From: Herbidospora mongoliensis
GTDB taxonomy: Bacteria; Actinomycetota; Actinomycetes; Streptosporangiales; Streptosporangiaceae
Assembly: GCF_001570545.1 (NCBI RefSeq)
Contig: NZ_BBXD01000012.1
Span: forward strand, 337,194 to 401,193
Direction: 5' to 3'
Length of the DNA: 64,000 bases
The notes beneath the pieces are model-generated. The model ran no database searches. It was given only the letters and a program-made list of their open reading frames with translations, and was not told the DNA's origin. Positions 1-8,597 of this stretch are shown here, one piece after another (position 1 is the first letter of the stretch; each line of letters opens with the position of its first letter). The translations under genes and the position numbers were made by a program.

Positions 1-1
1 C

Positions 2-496
2 ATGATTCCGCTCGTGGGGGCCGTACAGGAACTGGAGAGCGTGCGTGAGGAGGCCAGGCGGATCCTCGGCGAGGTCGGGGTGGACGCGCTCATCGGCACC
101 ATGATCGAGGTGCCGCGCGCCGCGCTGACCGCAGGGCAGATCGCCGAGGCGGCCGAGTTCTTCTCCTTCGGCACCAACGACCTGACCCAGATGACCTGGG
201 GATTCTCCCGCGACGACGTGGAATCGGCGTTCTTCGGCACCTACCTCGACAAGGGCATCTTCGGCGTCTCGCCGTTCGAGTCGCTCGACCGCGACGGCGT
301 CGGCCGCCTGATGAGGGTCGCCGTCGAGGAGGGCCGCAAGGCTCGTCCCGGCATCAAGATGGGCATCTGCGGCGAGCACGGCGGCGACCCCGACTCGGTC
401 CGGTTCTGCGACGAGATCGGCCTCGACTACGTCTCCTGCTCACCGTTCCGGGTGCCGGTCGCCCGGCTGGAGGCGGGCCGGGCCACCGTCCTGTAA
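2..496 (+). CDS. ppdK: Pyruvate, phosphate dikinase, C-terminal part (5' end outside the window)
   Basis: The last 164 residues of PPDK, which interconverts pyruvate, ATP and phosphate with phosphoenolpyruvate, AMP and pyrophosphate in the cytosol. The fragment is the PEP-utilising TIM-barrel end: it opens in the MIPLVG strand, continues through [16 protein letters not shown], and holds the catalytic-cysteine loop [10 protein letters not shown] near the end, which is typical of PPDK rather than PEP synthase. The methionine at position 2 is internal; the real start lies upstream of the window. A small GC hairpin follows the stop. The family assignment is secure; only the N-terminal nucleotide-binding and phosphohistidine domains cannot be seen. 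Confidence 0.93.
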   Translation: MIPLVGAVQELESVREEARRILGEVGVDALIGTMIEVPRAALTAGQIAEAAEFFSFGTNDLTQMTWGFSRDDVESAFFGTYLDKGIFGVSPFESLDRDGVGRLMRVAVEEGRKARPGIKMGICGEHGGDPDSVRFCDEIGLDYVSCSPFRVPVARLEAGRATVL

Positions 497-511
497 CAAG
501 CCGCGGGCTTG
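497..511 (+). terminator. Short GC-rich hairpin after ppdK
   Basis: CAAGCC, a GCG loop, then GGCTTG form a perfect 6-bp stem immediately after the ppdK stop codon. There is no U-tract, so it is at best a weak terminator or an RNA 3'-end stabiliser. Confidence 0.35.
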
Positions 512-599
512 GGCAATCCAATGTTTCCAACGCGTTTGTCGTGAAGCCCGATATTTGGGGGTACCTTCTAGCTCCCTCGCCGCGACGAAAGGGGGAGCC

Positions 600-1832
600 G
601 TGAGGCCATATGACCAGCACGACGAGGCACGCTGGGTTCCCGAGCCGCCGGGGAATCCGGAGAGAAGCCCATTTGAGCGCGACCGTGCCAGGGTGCTCCA
701 CAGTGACGCCCTGCGCAGGCTGGCCAGCAAAACCCAAGTGGTGGCGCCGGTCGACCAGATGATGCACAGCCCGCGCACCCGCCTGACCCATTCCCTGGAG
801 TGCGCCCAGATCGGCCGCGAGATGGGCAAGGCCCTGAACCGCGACCCCGACCTGGTGGAGACCGCCTGCCTGGCCCACGACCTGGGCCACCCGCCGTTCG
901 GCCACAACGGCGAGTTCGCGCTGAACCAGATCGCCGAACGGGCCGGCGGCTTCGAGGGCAACGCCCAGAGCCTGCGCCTGCTCTCACGTCTGGAGGCCAA
1001 GGTCATCACCGAGGACGGCGTCAACGCCGGCCTCAACCTGACCAGGGCCACCCTGGATTCCGCGATCAAATACCCGTGGGACCGCTCCTGCGGGGAGAAA
1101 TACTGCGTCTACCCCGACGACATGCCGATCTTCGAGTGGGTCCGCCAGGGCGCCCCGCCCGGCTCGGTGAGCTTCGAGGCCCAGGTCATGGACTGGGCCG
1201 ACGACGTCGCCTACTCCGTCCACGACCTGGAAGACGCCCTGCACAGCGGCTACGTCACACCCACCATGCTCCGCGACCCGCAGGAGCGCCTGGAGGTCTG
1301 CAAGCTCACCCAGGAGTGGTACCTGCCCGACGCCGACCTGAACGAGCTCGAGGAGACCTTCACCCGCCTGATCGGCGAGCCCCTGTGGCCCGGCCGGTTC
1401 GACGGCGGTTTCCCCGACCTGGCCGCCCTGAAGCAGCTCACCAGCACGCTCATCGGCCGCTTCTGCCGCCGCGCCCAGGACGCCACCCGCCAGGCGTACA
1501 TCCTGGACGAGATCGGCCGCCACGACGCCGACCTGGTCGTGCCCCACGTCACCCGGCTGGAGTGCGCCCTGCTCAAGGGCGTCACCGTCCGGTTCGTGAT
1601 CGGGGAGGCCGACAACCAGACCGTCCGGGCCCGCCAGCGGGAACTGCTGGCCGAGCTGACCTCGCTCACCATGCTGGGCGCCCCGCACACGCTCCAGCCC
1701 GCGCTGCGACCCGCCTTCGAGAACGCCAAAGACGACGCCGCACGGCTGCGGGCGGTGATAGACCAGATCGCGTCGCTGACCGACGCGTCCGCCACGGCGA
1801 TGCATCGAATGCTGTCCGCCCGAAGCGCGTAG
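600..1832 (+). CDS. dgt: Deoxyguanosinetriphosphate triphosphohydrolase-like HD protein
   Basis: HD-superfamily dNTP triphosphohydrolase of 410 residues, expected to hydrolyse dGTP or other dNTPs to the nucleoside and triphosphate. The metal site is visible: H64 in RLTHSLECAQ and the H93-D94 pair in LAHDLGHPPFGHNGE, plus a later D in MDWADDVAYSVHDLED. I chose the GTG at 600 because an AAAGGGGGA ribosome-binding site sits just before it; a TTG at 555 would add 15 poorly conserved residues. The ferredoxin reductase gene follows after 11 bases, so the two are probably cotranscribed. In actinomycetes dgt commonly lies near dnaG, as it does here. Confidence 0.92.
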   Translation: MRPYDQHDEARWVPEPPGNPERSPFERDRARVLHSDALRRLASKTQVVAPVDQMMHSPRTRLTHSLECAQIGREMGKALNRDPDLVETACLAHDLGHPPFGHNGEFALNQIAERAGGFEGNAQSLRLLSRLEAKVITEDGVNAGLNLTRATLDSAIKYPWDRSCGEKYCVYPDDMPIFEWVRQGAPPGSVSFEAQVMDWADDVAYSVHDLEDALHSGYVTPTMLRDPQERLEVCKLTQEWYLPDADLNELEETFTRLIGEPLWPGRFDGGFPDLAALKQLTSTLIGRFCRRAQDATRQAYILDEIGRHDADLVVPHVTRLECALLKGVTVRFVIGEADNQTVRARQRELLAELTSLTMLGAPHTLQPALRPAFENAKDDAARLRAVIDQIASLTDASATAMHRMLSARSA

Positions 1833-1843
1833 AAGGAGCATCC

Positions 1844-3037
1844 ATGTTCGTCATCATCGGAGCCGGCCTGGCCGGAGCCAAAGCCGCCACCACTCTCCGC
1901 GAGGAGGGCCACCAGGGCGGCGTCACGCTCATCGGCGCCGAGCACGAACGCCCCTACGAACGCCCCCCGCTGTCCAAGGGCTACCTCCAGGGTTCCTCCG
2001 AACTCGAGAAGGTGTACGTCCATCCCGAGGGCTGGTACCGGGACAACGACGTCGACCTGCGCCTCGGCACCGCCGCGACCCGGATCGACCGGGCGGCCAA
2101 AGAGGTCGTGCTGGGGACCGGCGAGCGGGTGGCGTACGAGAAGCTCCTGATCGCGACCGGCGCCACCCCGCGCCCGCTCCCGTTCGAGGGCGCCGACCTC
2201 GACGGCGTCCACTACCTGCGCACCGTCGCCGACAGCCAGGCCCTGCGGGCCGCCTTCGCCCACGGCGGCAACGTCGTGGTCATCGGCGGCGGCTGGATCG
2301 GCCTGGAGACCGCCGCCGCGGCCCGCAAGGCCGGCTGCGACGTGACCGTGGTCGAGCCCATGGCGACCCCCCTGCTCAAGACGCTGGGCGCCGAGATGGG
2401 CGAGATCTTCGCGGGCGTCCACCGCCGCAACGGCGTCGACCTGCGCCTGAACACCAAGGTCGCCCGCCTGGCCGGCGACGGCCACGTGCGCGAGGTCGTG
2501 TTGGAGAACGGCGAGACCATCGCCGCCGACGACGTGATCGGCGGCATCGGCGCCGCCCCCAACGTCGAACTGGCCCGCGACGCCGGGCTGGAGATCGGCG
2601 GCGGCATCCTCGTCGACGCCTCGCTGCGCTCGAGCGACCCCGACATCTACGCGGCCGGCGACGTCGCCGAGGCGTTCCACCCGCTGCTCGGCCGCCGGAT
2701 CCGGGTCGAACACTGGGCCAACGCCCTCAACCAGGGCCCCGTGGCCGCCAAGGCGATGCTCGGCCAGGACGTCGTCTACGACCGGGTGCCCTACTTCTAC
2801 ACCGACCAGTTCGAGATCGGCATGGAGTTCTCGGGCGACATCACCGGGGCCGACGACCTGGTCGTCAGGGGCTCCGACCTGGAGTTCATCGCGTTCTGGC
2901 TGCGCGAGGGCAAGGTGGTCGCGGGCATGAACGTCAACGTCTGGGACGTCGTCGGCGACATCCAGAAACTGATCCGCTCCGGCGAGACCGCCGACCCGAA
3001 GCGACTGGCCGACACCGAGACGCCTTTGGCAGGATGA
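1844..3037 (+). CDS. FAD-dependent ferredoxin/rhodocoxin-type reductase
   Basis: A 397-residue pyridine-nucleotide-disulfide-type oxidoreductase of the ferredoxin-NAD(P) reductase family that supplies cytochrome P450 or dioxygenase ferredoxins. The N-terminal FAD-binding motif FVIIGAGLAGAKAA, the YERPPLSKGYL signature, the NAD-binding VVVIGGGWIGLETAAAA near residue 145 and the second FAD motif DIYAAGDVAE near residue 268 are all present, followed by the family C-terminal domain. The ATG has AGAAGGAG seven bases upstream. No ferredoxin or P450 gene is adjacent, so its electron acceptor must be encoded elsewhere. A much longer reading frame through the dgt region is not real. Confidence 0.9.
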   Translation: MFVIIGAGLAGAKAATTLREEGHQGGVTLIGAEHERPYERPPLSKGYLQGSSELEKVYVHPEGWYRDNDVDLRLGTAATRIDRAAKEVVLGTGERVAYEKLLIATGATPRPLPFEGADLDGVHYLRTVADSQALRAAFAHGGNVVVIGGGWIGLETAAAARKAGCDVTVVEPMATPLLKTLGAEMGEIFAGVHRRNGVDLRLNTKVARLAGDGHVREVVLENGETIAADDVIGGIGAAPNVELARDAGLEIGGGILVDASLRSSDPDIYAAGDVAEAFHPLLGRRIRVEHWANALNQGPVAAKAMLGQDVVYDRVPYFYTDQFEIGMEFSGDITGADDLVVRGSDLEFIAFWLREGKVVAGMNVNVWDVVGDIQKLIRSGETADPKRLADTETPLAG

Positions 3038-3104
3038 CCTCACCTTCGGTTCAAAGCGGCCGTTGGGTCATCTCGCGTCAGATAACGTCATCAGGGTGGA
3101 GATC

Positions 3105-3962
3105 ATGCGACCGGGGATCCTGGCCCTCGTACTGGTCGGCCTGACCGCGGCCTGTAGTGCCCCGGCGGGCGTCGCGGGCGTGAGCACTCATCCTCCCGAG
3201 CCCGTCGCCGACGTGGTGGCGCTCGACGATCCGGCGACCCCCGCGCCGGCTTTCATCTCGGCGGCGGTGCCGCCCACCGGTGACGAGCCGGTGCTGCTGC
3301 CGCCGCCGAAGCTGTCGAAGTTCGAATACATCTTCCCGGTCAAGGGGTGTGAGGTCAGCTACGCGCGCAAGCTCCTCGTGCTGCCCAAGACGACGATCTG
3401 GGCCGACAAGGGGTGCGCGTTCGTGGCGCCTGTGTCGGGGACGGTCCGTGAGGTGAACGTCCAGAACCGGTGGGTGCCCTCGACCGACAAGGGGGGCGAC
3501 CGGGAGGGCCGGTTCGTCAGCCTGCTGGGCGACGACGGGGTGCTCTACCTGGGTGGCCACCTCGACACGGTGGCCGAAGGGCTCGCACCGGGGACGAAGG
3601 TGAAGGCCGGGCAGAAGCTCGGCACGGTCGGGAACACCGGCAACGCCCGGAACACCGCCAGCAACCTCTACTTCGCGATGACCTGGAAGACCGACGCCAA
3701 CGAGTGGTGGATCCGGCGCGGCATGGTTGAGCCGTGGGACTTCCTCGACGCCTGGAAGAACGGCAACCGCACCTACTCTCCCTTCGCGGAGATGAGGGGC
3801 GTCCGGAAGAAGACCGGGCCGCTCCCGGCGTGCTCGGTGGCCTGCGCGTCGAAGCCCGAGGTGAAGGGCGTCGAACGGCCGCGGCCGAAGCCGACGCGCA
3901 AGCCGGTCCAGCCGGTCGAGGTGGGGCCGGTGGGCGTCGAGCTGCTCGGCGTGGGTGACTAG
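3105..3962 (+). CDS. M23-like lipoprotein with degenerate metal site
   Basis: Secreted lipoprotein of 285 residues: a signal peptide ends in the lipobox LTAAC, followed by a Pro/Ala-rich spacer and a LytM/M23-type beta fold (residues about 75-230). The usual zinc ligands are mostly missing. Where HxxxD is expected the sequence reads WADKGCAFVAPVSG, and where HLHFE is expected it reads NLYFAMTW; only the GGHLD stretch keeps a histidine. It is therefore probably a non-catalytic LytM-like protein that binds peptidoglycan or regulates amidases. The tail is basic and proline-rich. The ATG at 3105 gives a clean signal peptide and has GGTGGAG upstream; an earlier TTG at 3063 would spoil it. Confidence 0.72.
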   Translation: MRPGILALVLVGLTAACSAPAGVAGVSTHPPEPVADVVALDDPATPAPAFISAAVPPTGDEPVLLPPPKLSKFEYIFPVKGCEVSYARKLLVLPKTTIWADKGCAFVAPVSGTVREVNVQNRWVPSTDKGGDREGRFVSLLGDDGVLYLGGHLDTVAEGLAPGTKVKAGQKLGTVGNTGNARNTASNLYFAMTWKTDANEWWIRRGMVEPWDFLDAWKNGNRTYSPFAEMRGVRKKTGPLPACSVACASKPEVKGVERPRPKPTRKPVQPVEVGPVGVELLGVGD

Positions 3963-3971
3963 ACTCACGGC

Positions 3972-5810
3972 GTGGCAGGCCGGATTGGCGATGAAGACAT
4001 CGCCCTCGTCAGGGAGCGTTCCCCGATCGCCGACGTGGTCGGTGAATACGTCCAGCTCCGCAACGCCGGAGGCGGCAACCTCAAGGGCCTGTGCCCGTTC
4101 CACGACGAGAAGTCGCCCTCCTTCAACGTGACCCCCGCGCGGGGGATGTACTACTGCTTCGGGTGCTCCGAGGGCGGCGACGTCATCTCCTTCCTCCAGC
4201 GGATCGACGCGCTGACCTTCGCCGAGTCGGTCGAGCGCCTGGCGGGGCGGGCGGGCATCCAGCTCCGCTACGAGCAGGGCGGCTACGTGCCCGGCCGGCA
4301 GCAGGGCGAGCGGTCGCGGCTGATCGACGCCCACAAGGCGGCCGCCGAGTTCTACGTCTCCAACCTCGTCTCGCCCGAGGCCGCCGTCGCCCGCAAGTTC
4401 CTGTCGGAGCGCGGGTTCGAGCGCGCCGACGCCGACCACTTCGGGGTCGGTTACGCCCCCAACGAGTGGGAGGCGCTGTCACGTCACCTGCTGGGGCGCG
4501 GTTACTCCATCCAGGAGCTGATCAAGGGCGGGCTGGCCCGCGAGGGCCGCCGGGGCCCGATCGACCGGTTCCGTGGCCGCCTGATCTGGCCGATCCGCGA
4601 CATCACCGGCGACGTCATCGGCTTCGGCGCCCGCAAGCTCCTGGAGAGCGACGACGGCCCGAAATACCTCAACACCCCCGACAGCCCGATCTACCACAAG
4701 AGCTCGGTCCTGTACGGCGTCGACCTGGCCAAACGCGAGATCTCCAAGCGTTCCCAGGCGGTCGTGGTCGAGGGCTACACCGACGTGATGGCCCTCCACC
4801 TGGCCGGGGTCCCGACCGCCGTGGCGACCTGCGGCACCTCCTTCGGCGAAGACCACATCAAGGTGCTGCGCCGGATCCTGTTCGACCAGGGCCAGGGCGA
4901 GGTCATCTTCACCTTCGACGGCGACTCGGCCGGGCAGAAGGCCGCCCTGCGGGCCTTCCAGGACGAGCAGAAGTTCGTCACCCAGACCTTCGTGGCGGTT
5001 CAGCCCGACGGGCTCGACCCGTGCGACCTGCGCGTCCAGAAGGGCGACGCGGCCGTCCGCGACCTGGTGGCCAGCCGCGAGCCCCTGTTCGCCTTCGCCA
5101 TCCGCAGCATGATCGGCCGCTACGACACCAGCACCAACGAGGGCCGCCTGTCCGCCCTCGACGCCGCCGCCCCCGTGGTCGCGTCGATCAAGGACAAGGC
5201 CCTGCGCCACATGTACGCCGTCGACCTCGACCGCTGGCTCGGCTTCATGAACGAGCGCCTGGTCGTCGAGCGGGTCACCGAGATCGCGGCCCGGCCGGCC
5301 GAGAGCCGCGGCGAGAAGGTGAAAAGGAAAGAGGCGCCGCTCGAGCCGATCGTGCGTTATGAGGTCGAGGCGCTTCAACTGGCGATCCAGCGCCCGGCAC
5401 TGCTGGGCCCCCAATTCGATGTCCTGGGGGCCGCCGCTTTCACTCGCCCGGAACACGCCGCCCTCTATGAGTTGATCGTCTCATGCGGCGGCACGGTCGC
5501 CGGTGGCGCCGGTGGGAGGGAGTGGGTCGAACGCCTGCTCGCGGGCGTCTCCGACGAACTCAGGCCCCTGGTGACCCGTTTGGCGGTCGAGCCCCTGAGG
5601 GTGGAGACGAACAGCGAGGAGCGCCATGGGGTCGGGCTTCTGGCCAGGCTCCAAGAGGTTACGGTCGGTCGTCAACTCGACATGCTGAAGGCCACCATGC
5701 AGCGCCTGAACCCGGTCGACCAAGCTCAGGACTACAACCGGATGTTCGGCGAACTGGCCGCGCTCGAACAGCAGCGACGGACGTTGAGAGAACGTCTCGG
5801 CGGGGCGTGA
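3972..5810 (+). CDS. dnaG: DNA primase
   Basis: Replicative primase of 612 residues, which synthesises RNA primers at the fork with DnaB. The N-terminal zinc-binding domain has C41, H44, C62 and C65 (CPFHDEKSPSF, then YYCFGCSEGGD). The catalytic core follows, with FGARKLLESDDGPKYLNTPD and the TOPRIM motif VVVEGYTDVMALHLAG with its downstream TFDGDSAG acidic residues. A C-terminal helicase-interaction region occupies roughly residues 440-612. It starts with GTG nine bases after the upstream stop. It is followed by the primary sigma factor gene, the conserved dnaG-rpoD arrangement. Confidence 0.97.
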   Translation: MAGRIGDEDIALVRERSPIADVVGEYVQLRNAGGGNLKGLCPFHDEKSPSFNVTPARGMYYCFGCSEGGDVISFLQRIDALTFAESVERLAGRAGIQLRYEQGGYVPGRQQGERSRLIDAHKAAAEFYVSNLVSPEAAVARKFLSERGFERADADHFGVGYAPNEWEALSRHLLGRGYSIQELIKGGLAREGRRGPIDRFRGRLIWPIRDITGDVIGFGARKLLESDDGPKYLNTPDSPIYHKSSVLYGVDLAKREISKRSQAVVVEGYTDVMALHLAGVPTAVATCGTSFGEDHIKVLRRILFDQGQGEVIFTFDGDSAGQKAALRAFQDEQKFVTQTFVAVQPDGLDPCDLRVQKGDAAVRDLVASREPLFAFAIRSMIGRYDTSTNEGRLSALDAAAPVVASIKDKALRHMYAVDLDRWLGFMNERLVVERVTEIAARPAESRGEKVKRKEAPLEPIVRYEVEALQLAIQRPALLGPQFDVLGAAAFTRPEHAALYELIVSCGGTVAGGAGGREWVERLLAGVSDELRPLVTRLAVEPLRVETNSEERHGVGLLARLQEVTVGRQLDMLKATMQRLNPVDQAQDYNRMFGELAALEQQRRTLRERLGGA

Positions 5811-5859
5811 ATATCAAATCCTTTCCGCCCCTCACAGAGGCGAAACACGGGTTTGATAT
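5811..5859. repeat. AT-rich inverted repeat between dnaG and rpoD
   Basis: ATATCAAATCC at 5811-5821 and GGGTTTGATAT at 5849-5859 form an 11-bp inverted repeat with one G-U pair, starting immediately after the dnaG stop codon. Inside it CCTC and GAGG can pair as well. It may be the dnaG terminator or an operator upstream of rpoD. There is no clear U-tract, so I cannot decide between these. Confidence 0.5.
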
Positions 5860-5918
5860 CGATTCGGTAATGACACAGATCTAACCTTCGGTGACAAAAA
5901 TAGGCCTGCCGTTTTGTT

Positions 5919-7094
5919 GTGGTTATACCGCAGACTGTGTCCGTGGGTGCATCGGTGCTGCCAAGCGGGCCGCCATCGGTAGACCAGGTGGCGGAGCTCG
6001 TCGTTAAGGGAAAGGAGCGCGGAAGCGTCACGGTTGACGACGTGGCCGCCGCGCTCGACCGATCCGAGCTGCCGGCCGACGCGCTGGAACGCGTCGTGCG
6101 CATGCTCGCCGAGAACGGAGTGGAGGTCCGCGAGCCCCAGGGCGATGAGGAGACATCCAAACCAGACGAGGAAGACGTCACCAAGAGGGCGCCGACCAGC
6201 GACCTGGTAAGGATCTACCTCAGGGAGATCGGCCGGGTTCCGCTGCTCACCGCCGAGGAGGAGGTGGAACTCGCCAAGGCCATAGAGGCCGGCCTCTTCG
6301 CGGAGGACAAGCTCTGTGAGAGCCCCGCGATCAGGGTGGCCCGGCCCGAGTTCGAAGATCTTGTCTGGGAGGGCGTACGCGCCAAGCAGCGTCTCATCGA
6401 GGCGAACCTGCGGCTCGTCGTCTCCATCGCGAAAAGATATGTCGGCCGTGGAATGTTATTCCTGGATCTGATTCAGGAAGGCAATCTCGGATTGATCCGT
6501 GCGGTCGAGAAATTCGACTACACCAAGGGCTACAAGTTCTCTACTTATGCCACGTGGTGGATTCGGCAGGCGATCACCAGAGCCATTGCCGATCAGGCGC
6601 GGACGATTCGAATTCCCGTCCACATGGTTGAGACGATCAACAAACTGGTGCGGGTGCAGCGGCAGTTGCACCAGGACCTCGGCCGGGAGCCGGCGCCCGA
6701 GGAGATCGCCGCCGAGATGGACCTGCCGATCGACCGGGTCATCGAGATCCAGCGGATCGCGCAGGAGCCCGTCTCCCTGCAGTCGCCCATCGGCGAGGAG
6801 GACTCCGACCTCGGAGACTTCATCGAAGACGCCGACGCGGTGGTGCCGATCGAGGCCGCCGCGTTCATCATGCTGCAAGATCAGCTCGACGACATCCTGG
6901 CGACGTTGTCGGAGCGTGAACAGCGCATCATCCAGCTCAGGTTCGGCTTGGCCGACGGCCATCCGCGCACGCTGGAGGAGGTCGGCCGCGAGTTCGGGGT
7001 GACCCGGGAGCGCATCCGCCAGATCGAGTCCAAGACGCTCGCGAAGCTGCGTCACCCGACGCGCGCCCAGATGCTCCGCGACTACCTGGACTGA
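5919..7094 (+). CDS. rpoD: RNA polymerase primary sigma factor (RpoD/SigA/HrdB type)
   Basis: Sigma-70 family housekeeping factor of about 391 residues. Region 1.2 is [18 protein letters not shown]. Region 2 includes [17 protein letters not shown] and the -10 recognition stretch [20 protein letters not shown]. Region 3 follows, and region 4 ends with the helix-turn-helix [20 protein letters not shown]. The acidic N-terminal region is short compared with many actinobacterial HrdB proteins. The start is uncertain: no ribosome-binding site precedes the GTG at 5919, while a second in-frame GTG at 5937 lies seven bases after TATACC, which would fit leaderless translation. A strong terminator follows. 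Confidence 0.95.
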   Translation: MVIPQTVSVGASVLPSGPPSVDQVAELVVKGKERGSVTVDDVAAALDRSELPADALERVVRMLAENGVEVREPQGDEETSKPDEEDVTKRAPTSDLVRIYLREIGRVPLLTAEEEVELAKAIEAGLFAEDKLCESPAIRVARPEFEDLVWEGVRAKQRLIEANLRLVVSIAKRYVGRGMLFLDLIQEGNLGLIRAVEKFDYTKGYKFSTYATWWIRQAITRAIADQARTIRIPVHMVETINKLVRVQRQLHQDLGREPAPEEIAAEMDLPIDRVIEIQRIAQEPVSLQSPIGEEDSDLGDFIEDADAVVPIEAAAFIMLQDQLDDILATLSEREQRIIQLRFGLADGHPRTLEEVGREFGVTRERIRQIESKTLAKLRHPTRAQMLRDYLD

Positions 7095-7154
7095 CCCGTT
7101 TTTCGCCGCCCGCCTCGACGCTCTGAGCCGAGGTACGGCGGGCCGTTCTCGGAA

Positions 7155-7188
7155 ACGGCCCGTGCCCCGCAGCCGGGGCACGGGCCGT
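7155..7188 (+). terminator. Intrinsic terminator after rpoD
   Basis: A perfect 15-bp stem, ACGGCCCGTGCCCCG with its complement ending GGGCCGT, closes a 4-base loop 60 bases after the rpoD stop. An alternative smaller hairpin at 7141-7160 (GGCCGTT with AACGGCC) shares the first arm and is mutually exclusive with it. Confidence 0.75.
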
Positions 7189-7207
7189 CCGCTTGTAGGT
7201 TTCCGCT

Positions 7208-7678
7208 ATGCCTCTGTTCGGGAACCGCCTGCCCGCCGACGTCCGCGCCCGCCTCGCGGGGGAGCGGGTGCTGAGTTTCGCCCGCACGCCGTCCGGCGAC
7301 TTCTCCGTCGCGACCTTCGTGGCGCTGCACCTTCCCGGCGGGGAACGGGTGCCCTGGCACACCGTCGACAAGGCCTCGTGGGACGAAACCGGGGTAACCA
7401 TTACAACCGTGACGGGCGGCGTTTATCGGGTCAATTTGGAAGAGCCTGGCTTCTTGCCTGAAACCATCCGGGAAAGAGTGCAGAACTCCATCGTCGCCAG
7501 CCGCTATGTGAAACTCACCACAAACGCGGGGGTCCGCTTCATCGCCCGGCGGATCGCGGACACCGATGTCATCGAATGGGAACTGGCGTTCGACGACGGG
7601 ATCGACGGCGGAGACCCGGGCGTGCTGGCCGCCGCGGAACAGGCCTTGGAACAGGTCCGCAGGAGCCTCGGCGTCTGA
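7208..7678 (+). CDS. Conserved hypothetical protein
   Basis: A 156-residue cytoplasmic protein with no signal peptide or membrane segment. I do not recognise a named domain. It reads as a beta-rich N-terminal half (FSVATFVALHLP, GVTITTVTGGVYRVNL) resembling a small PH-like or beta-sandwich domain, followed by alternating charged helices. Its good codon bias, the ATG start six bases after TTTCCGC and its position between two clear terminators support a real single-gene unit. Function unknown. Confidence 0.72.
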   Translation: MPLFGNRLPADVRARLAGERVLSFARTPSGDFSVATFVALHLPGGERVPWHTVDKASWDETGVTITTVTGGVYRVNLEEPGFLPETIRERVQNSIVASRYVKLTTNAGVRFIARRIADTDVIEWELAFDDGIDGGDPGVLAAAEQALEQVRRSLGV

Positions 7679-7705
7679 TCCTTTTCAAGGGTGCCCCGGC
7701 ATGAG

Positions 7706-7735
7706 CGAGGGCCCACCGATTCCGGCGGGCCCTCG
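7706..7735. terminator. Bidirectional terminator between convergent genes
   Basis: CGAGGGCCC pairs with GGGCCCTCG, extended inward by CCG/CGG across one mismatch, around a 4-base loop. It sits in the 68-base gap between two convergent genes, so it can serve both strands. Confidence 0.7.
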
Positions 7736-7746
7736 TCGTCTCGTTG

Positions 7747-8028
7747 TCAGGTGATCCGGTTGACCTCTGGGTCTGGCCAGCCTGTCGGGCCGGCTGTGGT
7801 CTCCCCGTCCCAGGGGTCAGGCCTACGCAGGAACGGGACTCTGTCCTTGGCCGCCACGGTCATCTTCGACATGCGGGCACCCACCAGACCGGCCGCCTCC
7901 TGGACGGCGGGGCTGTCGGACACCCTCTTCGTTGCGCGCACGATCTGCTCGTAGCGCTCACGCCCGGCGCGGGTGCCCAGGACGTATCCAAGACCCAGCC
8001 CGGCGGCGAACATCACCTTGTACCGCAT
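7747..8028 (-). CDS. YtxH-like small membrane-anchored protein
   Basis: A 93-residue protein that starts with a short glycine-rich membrane segment (FAAGLGLGYVLGTRAGRERY), followed by a charged amphipathic helix; this is the usual layout of YtxH-domain stress and envelope proteins. The ATG at 8028 is preceded by GGAGGTGGAAG, an excellent ribosome-binding site, which rules out the longer start at 8076. The rest is polar and ends in WPDPEVNRIT. Role unknown. Confidence 0.72.
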   Translation of the reverse strand: MRYKVMFAAGLGLGYVLGTRAGRERYEQIVRATKRVSDSPAVQEAAGLVGARMSKMTVAAKDRVPFLRRPDPWDGETTAGPTGWPDPEVNRIT

Positions 8029-8200
8029 CTTCCACCTCCGCGCTTCGCTACCTCGGCCCCTACCCAACGGGTCCACATCTATCCAAACCGGGCCGACTCA
8101 AAGGCTGGATCAATGGATGTGACAGACCACCCCCCGAGTGCGCTAATCTAGTTCCGCGCCGCAAGAAAAGCCGCAAGGCAGGAAGCGGGGCACCGCACGA

Positions 8201-8273
8201 TCCCGTGTAGCTCAATCGGCAGAGCAGCCGGCTGTTAACCGGCAGGTTATAGGTTCGAGTCCTATCGCGGGAG
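8201..8273 (+). tRNA. tRNA-Asn(GTT)
   Basis: Complete 73-base cloverleaf: acceptor TCCCGTG/CGCGGGA with one G-U pair, D arm GCTC/GAGC, anticodon stem GCCGG/CCGGC around the loop CTGTTAA, and T arm ATAGG-TTCGAGT-CCTAT. The anticodon is GTT. The discriminator is G and CCA is not encoded. A terminator follows within six bases. Confidence 0.97.
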
Positions 8274-8278
8274 CTGCC

Positions 8279-8314
8279 AGAAGCCCCGGCCTGAGACGTC
8301 AGGCCGGGGCTTCT
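8279..8314 (+). terminator. Strong terminator after tRNA-Asn
   Basis: A perfect 16-bp inverted repeat (AGAAGCCCCGGCCTGA, loop GACG, then its complement) is followed by TCTT. It directly trails the tRNA gene. The 280 bases from here to the next gene show nothing I can identify. Confidence 0.88.
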
Positions 8315-8597
8315 TCGTGTGCGTACACCCCGAGGGCCCTGTCTTTAGGGCAGATTCCGAGCGCGAGCCACGATCGGCCTTCGGCCGCCCGCGTCTCGTT
8401 TGACGCTCTGTGGCCGTTGATGCACAGATACAGATGACAAATCTGGGACAACCACCGAAAATGTGATCCGCGCTGTGAAAACAGGCGTGGTCGCCGCGGA
8501 CCAAAATACGCACCGGCGGTGAGGAGAGGGTCACCGCCACGAGGGTCGTCGTCGCCGCCCGGAACGGCCACCGGCGATCCGCGAGGGGACATTCGCG

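Noticed and set aside
1250-3043. 597-residue open frame on the minus strand opposite the ferredoxin reductase
   Set aside because: A shadow of GC-rich codon bias: low-complexity Asp/Val/Gly/Ala composition, no ribosome-binding site, and the plus-strand gene is clear.
8299-8592. Small minus-strand gene between tRNA-Asn and nos
   Set aside because: Overlaps the terminator, has no ribosome-binding site and no recognisable sequence.
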